Source of the DNA: Bacteroidota bacterium
Lineage (GTDB): Bacteria > Bacteroidota > Bacteroidia > Bacteroidales > JAAUTT01
NCBI GenBank assembly: GCA_023429135.1
Contig: JAEYWD010000115.1
Coordinates: 62,001 to 126,000, forward strand
Length of the DNA: 64,000 nt
Direction of reading: 5' to 3'
Made by a program: the position numbers and the translations under genes. Each line of letters starts with the position of its first letter. The stretch's first letter is position 1. Below the pieces are notes generated by a model, which saw nothing but the letters and a program-made list of their open reading frames with translations, had not been told where the DNA came from and searched no databases. This document shows, one piece after another, positions 43,675 to 53,033 of this stretch.

Positions 43675-46542
43675 TTAGAAGTTTTCGAACATTTTGTCGT
43701 CCTTGTCTATACCATTGAGGTCGACATTAACTCCCACGGCATGATCGGTCTGCCGGGCAGTTTTCCCCTGCAAACTTCCTCTTTTGCCTGCTTTGTGAGT
43801 AGGCTTCATCGGTTGGGTTATTTTGATCTGCCGTCCGGTGTTGAAGAAACTGATGGTTTCCTTCAGCAACTCGGCCTGGCTTGCCAGTTCTTCGGAACTG
43901 GAGCTCATTTCCTCTGCTGCTGCTGCATTTTGCTGGGTTACCTGTGTAAACTGAATCACAGCTTTTGTGATCTGTTCCGAACCCATTCTTTGCTCGTTGC
44001 TCGATGCTGCAATTTCCTTCACCAATTGAGCCGTCTTCTGGATTTCGGGAATTATCTTCATCATCATGCTTCCCGACTCCTCGGTAACGCGCAGACTTGA
44101 AGCCGACAATTCGTTAATTTCAACCGCTGCTTTTTGGCTTACTTCTGCAAGCTTACGCACTTCGGCAGCTACCACCGCAAAGCCTTTGCCCTGTTCGCCG
44201 GCACGCGCTGCTTCAATTGCTGCATTAATGGCAAGAATGTCAGTTTTTCCGGCAATGTCGTTGATGATTTTGATTTTTTCCGATATCTGACGCATGGCTT
44301 CAAGGCTTTTTTGGGCAGCGGTGTTTACATCCATCATTCCCTGAGCCGAAGCAACAGCAATCTTTTCGGTCGTAATGGAGTTGTCGCTGTTCTGCTGGAT
44401 TGTGGACGACATTTCCTCAATTGATGAGGATACTTCTTCTGCCGATGCCGATTGCTCGCTTGCACCTTCCGAGATCTGAACTGCCGAGGTGCTCATTTCG
44501 TTACTACTGGTAGCTACATTCTGAGCGGCTTCCATTACCTGGCTAACAATTTCGCTCAATCGGGCAACCATTTCGGAGAGTGCTCCCATTAACTCATCAT
44601 TTTCTGAACGCTTGGCAAGGGTAATGGTTAAGTCCCCCTGAGCCACCATTTTGGCTTTGGTTATTATTTCGTTGAAAGCATTGATGAGGCTGTTAAGATT
44701 ATTTTTGATGCTGTTAAAGTCGCCGTTGTAATTGTCGGTTATCAAATCCGGCATATCACCTTTGGCTATTTTATCCACATACATGGCGGCCACGTTCAAT
44801 GGACCAATTACTGCATCTAGCGTATTATTCACTCCTTCAACAATTTTGCGGAAATCGCCCTGATGACGCGAAGCATCTGCGCGGGTAGCGAGCTTCCCTT
44901 CTACGGCAGCGTTAGAGAGGAGGGTTGCATCGCTGACAAGTTCACTCACAGCTTCCTTAACTTGTTGTAAGCTGTTGTTAATTCTTTCGAACTGTTTCTT
45001 TACTTCCTGGGTATGTTCATCGGCCTCTCTGATGTTGAGGTTGAATTCCAGACTTCCTTTTGAAAGATGCCTGAGGTTGCCTTCTATTCTTTCAACCTCA
45101 GATTTTGTATAATCACTTACTCTGATTATTGATGTTAAATCGGTTACAACTTCAACAAAGCCGGTATTCTCGCCTTTTGCATTTTTTAGGTAAGCGGTAT
45201 CCTGTTTACAACTCATTCCACACCAATCGAAGAAACTTTGATTAGTACCTTTTAATAATTGCTTTATTCCGCAATTTGCTGTGTTGCATATATTTGCTCC
45301 GGCATTACTGCATGCTTTTCCATAACCCGATTCACGGTCTTTTATAACGCCCTGATCAATCATCAGCCTCTCAAATTCTTTATTCATGTAGGTCCACGTC
45401 ATATTTTCGTCGGTTACATGAATCGGGAATGGGACAGCATCAATGATGGATTCGTACCACACAGTTTTATCTACAACCGTATCCAGGGTGGCATTAACTC
45501 CTTCTACAGTTTTACGAAATTCACCCTGATGATTCTGGGCATTGGCTCTGGTAGAGAATTTACCCTCTATTGCTGCATTGGAAAGCATCTTGGAGTCTGT
45601 AACAAGTAGGTTTATAGCATCGATACACTGATTGAGGTTGCTCTTTATCTCATTGAAGTCGCCATTGTAATTGTCGGTGATTTTCTCGGGTATGTTACCT
45701 TTGGAAATGCGGTCCACGTATTCGGCAGCTACATTGAGGGGCCCAATAACGGCATCGAGGGTCTTATTGATACCTACCACAATTTCGCGGAATTCTTCGT
45801 TGGTGTCCTCGGTTTTGGCGCGCGTGGCAAGACGACCTGCTACGGCAGCATCAACCAGATCTTTGGTTTGTTTAATAACCGATTTGATGATGTTCTGAAT
45901 GTTGGTGGCAATAATGAAACCGAGCACTATAGCTGCTAGCAGCGAAAGCGCCACCAAAGCAATCATGAACGTTGTTGCGTTATCTGCTAAAGCTGTGTTT
46001 CCATCGGAAGTTTCTTTGGCCAGGGTTAGCTTACTTTGCTGCAGCTCATCCAGAGCTTTCTGGCAAACATCATTATCCGATTTCATTTTGCCGTTCATAA
46101 TCATTACCGCGCCATTAATGTTGTCATCCTTCAACATTTTTTTGATGTCAGGTACCGAAGACACGTAAGCGTCAAAAGATTCGTTCACTTTTTTAACAAT
46201 TTCTTTACCTGCTTCAGTCAGCGTTGTTGCTTCTACCTTTGCTTCCGAATTTCGGAAAGTTTTGCTCAGCTCTTCAATCCGGGCCAGTTTTGCTTCACGA
46301 TCTTCGTTATTTGTGGCATAAACGGCATCGCGCACATTTACTCTTACTCGCTGAAACGAAGTGGACATGTCCATCATATCGGCCATTGGTACTGTAATTT
46401 TTTCGTATAATTTTTTATCGGCAGCATCCAGTTGTTTTATTCTGGAAATGCCCATGTAACCTATTACACCTGCCAATGAAGCCACTAATAGAAAGCTTAC
46501 CAGTAATTTTGTGCGAATTTTCATGTTTTTAACCCAGTTCAT
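43675..46542 (-). CDS. chemoreceptor with HAMP repeats and cysteine-containing PAS domain (955 aa)
   Basis: Starts MNWVKNMKIRTKLLVSF; the second Met (46524) is an alternative. Membrane segments at about 12-32 and 190-212, a four-helix sensor, HAMP and HAMP-like modules (DAVIGPLNVAAEYVDRISKG), a PAS domain at about 363-470, a further module and the signalling domain. It ends KDDKMFENF, a pentapeptide of the same x-F-E-x-F type. Within the PAS domain C411, C419, C424, C441 and C445 (GKACSNAGANICNTANCG; WCGMSC) form a cluster different in detail from that in the neighbouring receptor, so the two may sense related redox or metal cues. Located 91 bp after the metallo-beta-lactamase-fold gene. Confidence 0.95.
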   Translation of the reverse strand: MNWVKNMKIRTKLLVSFLLVASLAGVIGYMGISRIKQLDAADKKLYEKITVPMADMMDMSTSFQRVRVNVRDAVYATNNEDREAKLARIEELSKTFRNSEAKVEATTLTEAGKEIVKKVNESFDAYVSSVPDIKKMLKDDNINGAVMIMNGKMKSDNDVCQKALDELQQSKLTLAKETSDGNTALADNATTFMIALVALSLLAAIVLGFIIATNIQNIIKSVIKQTKDLVDAAVAGRLATRAKTEDTNEEFREIVVGINKTLDAVIGPLNVAAEYVDRISKGNIPEKITDNYNGDFNEIKSNLNQCIDAINLLVTDSKMLSNAAIEGKFSTRANAQNHQGEFRKTVEGVNATLDTVVDKTVWYESIIDAVPFPIHVTDENMTWTYMNKEFERLMIDQGVIKDRESGYGKACSNAGANICNTANCGIKQLLKGTNQSFFDWCGMSCKQDTAYLKNAKGENTGFVEVVTDLTSIIRVSDYTKSEVERIEGNLRHLSKGSLEFNLNIREADEHTQEVKKQFERINNSLQQVKEAVSELVSDATLLSNAAVEGKLATRADASRHQGDFRKIVEGVNNTLDAVIGPLNVAAMYVDKIAKGDMPDLITDNYNGDFNSIKNNLNSLINAFNEIITKAKMVAQGDLTITLAKRSENDELMGALSEMVARLSEIVSQVMEAAQNVATSSNEMSTSAVQISEGASEQSASAEEVSSSIEEMSSTIQQNSDNSITTEKIAVASAQGMMDVNTAAQKSLEAMRQISEKIKIINDIAGKTDILAINAAIEAARAGEQGKGFAVVAAEVRKLAEVSQKAAVEINELSASSLRVTEESGSMMMKIIPEIQKTAQLVKEIAASSNEQRMGSEQITKAVIQFTQVTQQNAAAAEEMSSSSEELASQAELLKETISFFNTGRQIKITQPMKPTHKAGKRGSLQGKTARQTDHAVGVNVDLNGIDKDDKMFENF

Positions 46543-46633
46543 AATTTTTCTTTTAATAATTATACTTTATAATTCCCTTCTTCACTTTGCTCTTGTTCCG
46601 GTTAACATTTTAAATTCTTAGGCATAACGAGTT

Positions 46634-47224
46634 TTAAATACTTGTGATTCTTTCGCTTTTCATAAGCTCAAAATTTCTGTCGTTAAAGCATAACATGGCC
46701 CCATGACCAGGATAAATTGAATTTATTTTCCTTTTTTTCAAACGTGTCAATGCTTTCTCGTTTTCGGCGAAAAGAGTAGCATTAGTTTGAGAAATTGGAA
46801 ATGATGTGTCTCCTGAGAAAAGAATTCCTTCTTTCTCATTGTACAGACAAATTGAATCGTAACTATGATAGGTGATATGGAAAACTTCAAATTGCTGGTC
46901 ACCTATCTTCAATATTTCACCATCGTGTAAAACATGATCTACATGTTTCAGGTGAGAATTGAATGCATAAATTTTTGGATGATAGGCTAGTTTTATTTCC
47001 TGTAGAATTGCTGCATGGTCCGAATGGCTGTGTGTTAATATCACCTGATCGATTTTATTTTTACCAAGGCCTGTATTAATACACTCGATTTTGCGGATAA
47101 TGTTTATGTCACTGCCTACATCGATAAGTGTATTAAGATCATCCATGGCATTCCATGTTCCCATGACCAGAAAAACGTTGGCTGTGTAAAGATTGCTGTT
47201 GTGGGTAAGGTTGGCGATTTTCAT
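46634..47224 (-). CDS. metallo-beta-lactamase-fold protein in the chemotaxis operon
   Basis: 196 residues, cytoplasmic. All metal ligands of the fold are present: H65, H67, D69 and H70 in LTHSHSDHAA, H120 in TYHSYDSI, D139 in FSGDTSF, and H174 in YPGHG, with the opening LIDVGS. Single-domain MBL proteins encoded beside chemotaxis genes include the di-iron oxygen sensor ODP of Treponema denticola, which modulates CheA. A sensory rather than hydrolytic role is therefore a fair inference, but a thioesterase or glyoxalase-type hydrolase cannot be excluded. It lies between a short CheR (83 bp upstream) and a receptor with a cysteine-rich PAS domain. Confidence 0.88.
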   Translation of the reverse strand: MKIANLTHNSNLYTANVFLVMGTWNAMDDLNTLIDVGSDINIIRKIECINTGLGKNKIDQVILTHSHSDHAAILQEIKLAYHPKIYAFNSHLKHVDHVLHDGEILKIGDQQFEVFHITYHSYDSICLYNEKEGILFSGDTSFPISQTNATLFAENEKALTRLKKRKINSIYPGHGAMLCFNDRNFELMKSERITSI

Positions 47225-47307
47225 CCGATAATAAATTTAAAGGTTGTGGTTTAGCATCACCGCATGTTGATTGATGATTTTTAGTTGGGACATGCAGGTG
47301 CCTTAAT

Positions 47308-47913
47308 TTATATTTTTTCGTGTAATTGTGCGTAATCGAGCAACTTTCTGAATTTTCCGCTTAGTTCTTCGGGCATGGACTGGGTGTTTTCCATAGCCAG
47401 AAGTCCTCCGGTAAGTAACATGTCGTGATATAAAGAAAGAACTTCAACACGTTGAGGATAACTAAAATGTAGCAGTACATTTTTACAGATAATAAGGCTG
47501 TAATCGTTACGCAATGGTTTTAAATTCAGTAAATCATGTTTTTTGAATGTTACAAGACTTCTTAACTCCTGATTGACAATGAAGTGATCTTCTTTTTCGT
47601 GCGGACTGAAATACTTCTGAAAGAGGGGCGTTGGTATGCGTTGCAAGTGATCCTTATGGTAAATTCCTTCTGTAACGGTTTTCCCGAAGTCAACATTTTC
47701 GTTATCGATGTCGATAGCAAGAATTTTAACATTACGGAGTGCGAATTTTCCCATACTTTCGGCTAAAAGGATGGCAAATGTGTAAGTTTCCATTCCCATA
47801 GCGCAACCAGCATTCAGAATGTGGATACTGCTGCGGCCCATTGATAACGGAACCAGCTTTTGCACTGTCTGTGTGAGTATTTGTTCGTCCCTGAAAAAGA
47901 ATGTGAATGCCAT
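47308..47913 (-). CDS. cheR: CheR-type methyltransferase lacking the N-terminal domain
   Basis: 201 residues, against about 270-290 for full CheR. It begins at the FFRDEQ block that normally follows the N-terminal helical domain, and no upstream coding sequence can supply the rest because cheW ends five bases before. The SAM fold is present (ILNAGCAMGMETYTFAILLA, VKILAIDIDNENV, GIYHKDHLQRIPTPLFQKYF, LIICKNVLLHFSYPQRVEVL). The beta-subdomain region that binds receptor pentapeptides, between GIY and FKKHDLL, is retained. GCAMGMETY departs from the usual GCSTGEEPY, so activity may differ. Receptors encoded around it carry xFExF tails, the expected docking site. Confidence 0.88.
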   Translation of the reverse strand: MAFTFFFRDEQILTQTVQKLVPLSMGRSSIHILNAGCAMGMETYTFAILLAESMGKFALRNVKILAIDIDNENVDFGKTVTEGIYHKDHLQRIPTPLFQKYFSPHEKEDHFIVNQELRSLVTFKKHDLLNLKPLRNDYSLIICKNVLLHFSYPQRVEVLSLYHDMLLTGGLLAMENTQSMPEELSGKFRKLLDYAQLHEKI

Positions 47914-47917
47914 TAAA

Positions 47918-48406
47918 TCAGGAATTTGCTAAGGTGCCGTTTAATTCGTTTGTTTCTTTAATCGTTTTCAGTTCGGTACCTGAGAATACACGTTCTACAT
48001 TGAGCAGCATAATAAATTCATTGCCGAGTTTGTAAATTCCGTGCAGAAAATCGGTATTAAACTCTTTGCTCATAGCTGGTACGGGTTTAATATCAGCATC
48101 TTCGATGGATATCACGTCTTTCACTTTGTCTACAACAGCTCCCAAACGGAACATGTCCACTCCTTCCGAAACATCGAGAACGATGATATTGTACGATTCG
48201 TCATCGTTTCTTTCGGGTAAGTTAAAACGCACACGTGTTTCGAAAACTGGTACTACATCGCCCCGGAAATTGATAATGCCACGGATATAAGTCGGGGCGT
48301 TGGGAACAGGGGTAATGTGTTCTTCCTGCAATACTTCCAGTACTTTGGCTACATTTACAGCGTAATGGTCACCGCAAATGGTAAACGATAGATAAGTTCT
48401 GATCAT
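47918..48406 (-). CDS. cheW: CheW chemotaxis adaptor, copy 2
   Basis: 162 residues: RTYLSFTICGDHYAVNVAKV, ITPVPNAPTYIRGIINFRGD, VVPVFETRVRFNLPERNDDE, GAVVDKVKDVISIEDADIKP and TDFLHGIYKLGNEFIMLLNV. It is closely related to the copy at 31991 and has a slightly longer tail. It starts 20 bp after cheA and ends five bases before cheR, so the three are one operon. Two CheW copies in one organism may populate one array or two arrays with different receptors. Confidence 0.95.
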   Translation of the reverse strand: MIRTYLSFTICGDHYAVNVAKVLEVLQEEHITPVPNAPTYIRGIINFRGDVVPVFETRVRFNLPERNDDESYNIIVLDVSEGVDMFRLGAVVDKVKDVISIEDADIKPVPAMSKEFNTDFLHGIYKLGNEFIMLLNVERVFSGTELKTIKETNELNGTLANS

Positions 48407-48425
48407 AGTTTTAATGTATTAAAGG

Positions 48426-50426
48426 TTATAGACTTTCGGCTGTTAAGAATAATTCGTTTGTATCCATCATAAAAGCAAGTTTGCCGTCACCAAGCTGACT
48501 GGCTGCACCAATGCACTTCTGATCCCGGAAAAGATTCCCCAGCGGTTTGAGCACTGCCTGGTGTCCACCAATAATGGTGTCGGTGAGAAGGGCTAACTGA
48601 CGGTCGTTATTCCTGAGGATAATGGCTTTTGTAATTTCGTGGTAAGTTCCACCCAAATGAAATTGATTTCGAATATCAACAAACGGGATAAGTTGGTTTT
48701 CAAAAGGAATGGTACAGGTATGCTTTCTTTTTTCAATTTCTTTCGATGGAATTTGCATACAGATGTTGATGTCGGAAATCGGAACGGTGAAGAAAGTGTC
48801 CTGAACTTTAAATAGCAGGGTGTCTATTATAGCGATGGATTGTTGTAACTTCAAGGTGAAAGATGTGCCAACGCCTGTCTCGGTATCAACTATTACTTCG
48901 CCGCGAAGCTCCATAATTTTACGTTTTACAACATCCATTCCTACACCACGACCCGATACTTCGGTGAGGTTTTGGGCAGTAGAAAATCCTGGCATGAAAA
49001 TCATATCCAGCAGTTCGCTTCTTGTAGGTTTGTCGGTGGCTTTGATAATGCCTTTTTCTACAGCCTTTTTCTGAATTTTTTCCAAATCAACACCGCTACC
49101 ATCATCTTCAATCCTGATTACAACAACATTGCCATTATTACTTGCTGATATTTTAATGGTTCCCGACTCTGGTTTTCCTTTTTGCCTTCTTATGTGAGGC
49201 ATTTCAATGCCATGATCAATGCAGTTGCGGATAATATGCATAAGCGGATCGCTTAACTGATCAATGGTGCCTTTGTCAACCTCAGTGTCAATGCCTTCGG
49301 TAATAAGTTCCACATCTTTGTCGAGCTGGCGTGAAAGATCGCGGATTAATCTCTTGAATCTCAGGATAGATTCACTCAACGGTACCAGTCGTATGTCGAG
49401 TGCATTGTTCCGGAACTGCTTGGAGAGATTGTCGAGTCTTTCGGTATAGGGCCATATTTTTTCGAATTTACTGTCGCTGGTATTAAGATTAAATTGTGAG
49501 TTAAGTGTAATTAGCTCGCTCACCAGGTACATTAAATGATCCAGTTTTGCAGAATCTACGGAGATACGTTTAACCTGTTTTTTGCCATTATCGGCTTTCT
49601 CAGTTGATTTTTCGCACGGGTTCTGATTCTGTGCTGTAGAAGAAGTGTCTCTTTTCTCCTGGTATTCCACAAATTCGATGATCGATTGTTCGTTATCCAT
49701 GCTTATGGGCATTGCATCTTCAAACAGGTTGCGGTTGGTTAACCTGGTGATAGTACAATCGTCCTCTATAAACATAAATACTTCGCGGATATCATTCTCG
49801 CTTGCACTGCTGTATAGAATAATGCTCCATGTATCTATCCCCTCATTACTCAGGTGATCGAGACGCGAAATCTCAAATTGTCCTAACGATGCAAGGTCAT
49901 GAAATAAACTGGTAATGCTGATGCCCCGGAAGTAGATCTGTTCATTCGCTCTGATGAGAATATGCCACGTGCTTGGGGTGATTTTAGAGCTTGAATTATT
50001 TTCTTCGCTAACTGATGAGCCGGACATAATAGCAGGAATAACTTCCAATATAGCTTTAATTTCGGCCATAATGCTGTTTTGATTTGCCTGGTTCTCTGGC
50101 ACCTGAAGTTGCTCGTCGTTCAGGAGTTTGCGAATATGGTCAACCGAATGGAAAGTAATGTCGAAGATCTTTTTGTCAAAACGTGCTATCTTATCGCGAA
50201 TAGCCTGATAAAGGCTCTCGAGATTATGGGTGAACTCACTTACATAATCGAAACCATACATGCCGCTAACCCCTTTGATGGTGTGCATGGCCCGGAATGC
50301 AGATTCAATTAGATCCTTGTCCTCCGGTGAAGCTTCAAGGTCCAGAAGATCTTTTTCCAACTGGTCCAATAGTCCCGACGCTTCTTCCAGGAATACTAAT
50401 TTGAATTTTTGTAAAATTGGGTCCAT
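48426..50426 (-). CDS. cheA: CheA chemotaxis histidine kinase
   Basis: 666 residues from the ATG at 50426 (MDPILQKFKLVFLEEASGLL); a longer in-frame start would add an unrelated hydrophobic stretch. Domain order: Hpt with H48 in FRAMHTIKGVSGMYG; a P2-like region (about 140-225); dimerisation helices (LDHLMYLVSELITLNSQFNL); the ATPase (LMHIIRNCIDHGIEMPHIRR, EDDGSGVDL, GRGVGMDVVKRKIMELRGEV); and a C-terminal CheW-like regulatory domain. There is no fused receiver. It heads the operon cheA-cheW-cheR-MBL-receptor-receptor and has the shared motif 56-90 bp upstream. Neither cheY nor cheB is in the operon. Confidence 0.96.
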   Translation of the reverse strand: MDPILQKFKLVFLEEASGLLDQLEKDLLDLEASPEDKDLIESAFRAMHTIKGVSGMYGFDYVSEFTHNLESLYQAIRDKIARFDKKIFDITFHSVDHIRKLLNDEQLQVPENQANQNSIMAEIKAILEVIPAIMSGSSVSEENNSSSKITPSTWHILIRANEQIYFRGISITSLFHDLASLGQFEISRLDHLSNEGIDTWSIILYSSASENDIREVFMFIEDDCTITRLTNRNLFEDAMPISMDNEQSIIEFVEYQEKRDTSSTAQNQNPCEKSTEKADNGKKQVKRISVDSAKLDHLMYLVSELITLNSQFNLNTSDSKFEKIWPYTERLDNLSKQFRNNALDIRLVPLSESILRFKRLIRDLSRQLDKDVELITEGIDTEVDKGTIDQLSDPLMHIIRNCIDHGIEMPHIRRQKGKPESGTIKISASNNGNVVVIRIEDDGSGVDLEKIQKKAVEKGIIKATDKPTRSELLDMIFMPGFSTAQNLTEVSGRGVGMDVVKRKIMELRGEVIVDTETGVGTSFTLKLQQSIAIIDTLLFKVQDTFFTVPISDINICMQIPSKEIEKRKHTCTIPFENQLIPFVDIRNQFHLGGTYHEITKAIILRNNDRQLALLTDTIIGGHQAVLKPLGNLFRDQKCIGAASQLGDGKLAFMMDTNELFLTAESL

Positions 50427-50474
50427 ATGAATGTGATTTGTAAATAAAATTACTATTAAGGCTGGGCAAAAAAG

Positions 50475-50517
50475 CAATCCAAACTGACGGTTTTAGGTCG
50501 GTAAAAAGTATGATTTT
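50475..50517 (-). promoter_or_regulatory. chemotaxis-unit upstream motif, copy 3
   Basis: Minus strand: AAAATCATACTTTT, nine bases, AAAACCGTCAGTT, then TGGATTG. Its near edge is about 50 bp from the cheA start. Confidence 0.65.
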
Positions 50518-50660
50518 TCCGGCGACTAAAGTATTACCAATGGACTCATGCGGTTTTCCAATAAATTGTGAAGTCAGTTTTGGGAAAGAGGATTGTAGCA
50601 GGCATTGAATCTTAAATTCTCATTACCATTACAATCCTCTTTAATTTGCAGGGCTATTTG

Positions 50661-52892
50661 TCAGAAATTTTCAAACAGCTTATCATCTTTATCAGTTACA
50701 TCGAGATTTACATTTATGCCTGGATTGTGTTCTCCTGTTTTAATATTCTTCGGTTGTTGTGTGCTTTTCCTGAAATTTTTAGGAGAAGCTTTAGTCGGTT
50801 GAATCGTTTTTACCTGACGTCCTGTATTGAAGAAACTTATTGTTTCTCTGAGCAACTCGGCCTGGCCGGCTAATTCTTCTGCGCTGGAACTCATTTCTTC
50901 AGCCGATGCTGCATTTTCCTGAGTAACCTGTGTAAACTGGTTAACAGCCTTGGTGATTTGATCAGATCCCATACGTTGCTCGTTGCTCGATGCTGCAATT
51001 TCTTTAACAAGTTGCGCTGTTTTTTGGATTTCAGGAATTATCTTCATCATCATACTGCCCGATTCCTCTGTTACTTTTAAGCTTGATGCTGAAAGCTCGT
51101 TTATTTCTACAGCAGCTTTTTGGCTAACCTCAGCAAGTTTGCGGACTTCAGCAGCCACTACTGCAAAACCTTTGCCTTGTTCTCCTGCACGGGCAGCTTC
51201 AATGGCTGCGTTAATGGCTAAAATGTCGGTTTTGCCTGCAATATCATTTATTATCTTAATTTTTTCCGAAATTTTTCTGATTGCTTCCAGGCTTTTCTGT
51301 GCAGCATTATTTACATCAATCATACCCTGAGCAGATGCTACTGCTATTTTTTCTGTGGCTACAGAGTTATCACTGTTTTGTTGAATACTTGAAGCCATTT
51401 CTTCAATAGAGGAGGAAACCTCTTCAGCCGAGGCCGATTGCTCGTTAGCACCTTCGGCAATTTGAACTGCCGAAGAACTCATTTGATTACTACTTGTGGA
51501 AACATTCTGCGCTGCTTCCATAACTTGGCTAACAATTTCACTAAGTCGTACAACCATGTCGGAAAGAGCACCCATTAACTCGTCATTTTCTGAGCGTTTT
51601 GTAAGTGTTACCGTCAGATCGCCTTGTGCAACCATTTTAGCCTTGGTAATAATTTCATTGAAGGCGTTAATAAGAATATTTAAGTTGTTTTTAATTGCAT
51701 TGAAATCGCCATTGTAATTTTCAACGATAATTCCAGGCATATCGCCTTTCGATATTTTTTCAACATATGAAGCTGCTACATTTAACGGCCCGATAACAGC
51801 GTCGAGTGTGTAGTTTACTCCCTCTACAATTTTTCTGAAGTCGCCCTCATGCCTGCCTGCGTCAGCTCGTGTTATGAGTTTGCCTTCCACTGCCGCCTTT
51901 GTAAGCGAGGCAGCGTCTTCAATGAGTAGATTTATCGCATCTATACAGGTGTTGAGATTGTTTTTAATTTCGTTAAAATCGCCATTATAACTATCTGTAA
52001 TTTTAGGAGGGATGTGTCCTTTAGAGATACGATCTACATAATTGGCTGCAACATTAAGCGGGTTAATAACAGCATCGAGAGTTTTGTTAATGCCAATTAC
52101 TATTTCCCGAAATTCTTCATTTGTATCTTCCGGTCTGGCTCTTACTGATAATTTCCCTGCTACTGCTGAGTCGACCAATTCTTTTGTTTGTTTTACAACA
52201 GATTTAATAATGCTTTGAATATTAGCAGCAATAAAAAAACCAAATATTAAAGCAAGTACAACAGCGAATAATAGCGCAGTAACTAAAATATTTATTGAAC
52301 TGGAGGCATGGTCGTTTGCGTCTTTTACACTTTGAGCGGCAACCTTTTTGTTAATTTCTACAAGGTTGTTCAATAGTTTCTCTGCATTGGAAAAGGGATC
52401 TGCTATAGTAATCAAAGCATAATCACTATATAGTTGGTAAGTTTTGTCGGAGGGGTCGGCATCGTAATTAAGTGACAATTGAACCCCTTGAAGGTGCAGA
52501 TTCCAATAAATATCCCATGCTTTAACAAAATCTTTCCAAACTTTTGCTTCTTCTTCCGTTTGAGGAAGTGCCTCGTAAATGTTCCGTGCATCGTCATACC
52601 TTTTTTTTGCATTGTCAAATCTCTGGTAAGCAGCCTTCCGGGCTTCTTTGGAGGCGATTCTCGAAAGCAGGGCATTCTCTGCAGCATCAACAGCGGTTTG
52701 AGCTTCACTCATAATTAAAAGCGATTCGATACTTGGCATTCTAACCTGGGCTATCTCGTCCTGAGAGGCTTTAATAGTTTTCATGCCATTGTATCCTATA
52801 TAGCCGGTTAAGCAAGCTAAGGATACCACTATAACAAAACTCATTAAAAGTTTTGTTCTTATTTTCATCTTGTTAAACCATTTCATATCCAA
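50661..52892 (-). CDS. methyl-accepting chemotaxis protein (743 aa)
   Basis: Starts MDMKWFNKMKIRTKLLMSF; the ninth-residue Met is an alternative. Membrane segments at about 13-35 and 200-222 frame a helical sensor with a tryptophan-rich centre (KVWKDFVKAWDIYWNLHLQG). The cytoplasmic part has three HAMP or HAMP-like modules (DAVINPLNVAANYVDRISKG; SLTKAAVEGKLITRADAGRH; VIGPLNVAASYVEKISKGDM) but no PAS domain, and the common signalling domain. It ends KDDKLFENF. This is a single-gene unit with the shared motif about 140-180 bp upstream, and it is not part of the cheA operon, whose own motif lies 150 bp downstream of this stop. Confidence 0.95.
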   Translation of the reverse strand: MDMKWFNKMKIRTKLLMSFVIVVSLACLTGYIGYNGMKTIKASQDEIAQVRMPSIESLLIMSEAQTAVDAAENALLSRIASKEARKAAYQRFDNAKKRYDDARNIYEALPQTEEEAKVWKDFVKAWDIYWNLHLQGVQLSLNYDADPSDKTYQLYSDYALITIADPFSNAEKLLNNLVEINKKVAAQSVKDANDHASSSINILVTALLFAVVLALIFGFFIAANIQSIIKSVVKQTKELVDSAVAGKLSVRARPEDTNEEFREIVIGINKTLDAVINPLNVAANYVDRISKGHIPPKITDSYNGDFNEIKNNLNTCIDAINLLIEDAASLTKAAVEGKLITRADAGRHEGDFRKIVEGVNYTLDAVIGPLNVAASYVEKISKGDMPGIIVENYNGDFNAIKNNLNILINAFNEIITKAKMVAQGDLTVTLTKRSENDELMGALSDMVVRLSEIVSQVMEAAQNVSTSSNQMSSSAVQIAEGANEQSASAEEVSSSIEEMASSIQQNSDNSVATEKIAVASAQGMIDVNNAAQKSLEAIRKISEKIKIINDIAGKTDILAINAAIEAARAGEQGKGFAVVAAEVRKLAEVSQKAAVEINELSASSLKVTEESGSMMMKIIPEIQKTAQLVKEIAASSNEQRMGSDQITKAVNQFTQVTQENAASAEEMSSSAEELAGQAELLRETISFFNTGRQVKTIQPTKASPKNFRKSTQQPKNIKTGEHNPGINVNLDVTDKDDKLFENF

Positions 52893-53033
52893 TAGTTTTT
52901 GTGTTTAAAAAAATGTGCTCAATATTTACTGAATGGTCATTAAATTCAGAATGTCCTACATGATTCTATGAGACAGAAATCCAAAGGCTTTACAATTTCA
53001 ATGTAAATTTACATTAGAAAAGTGCCGAAAAAA

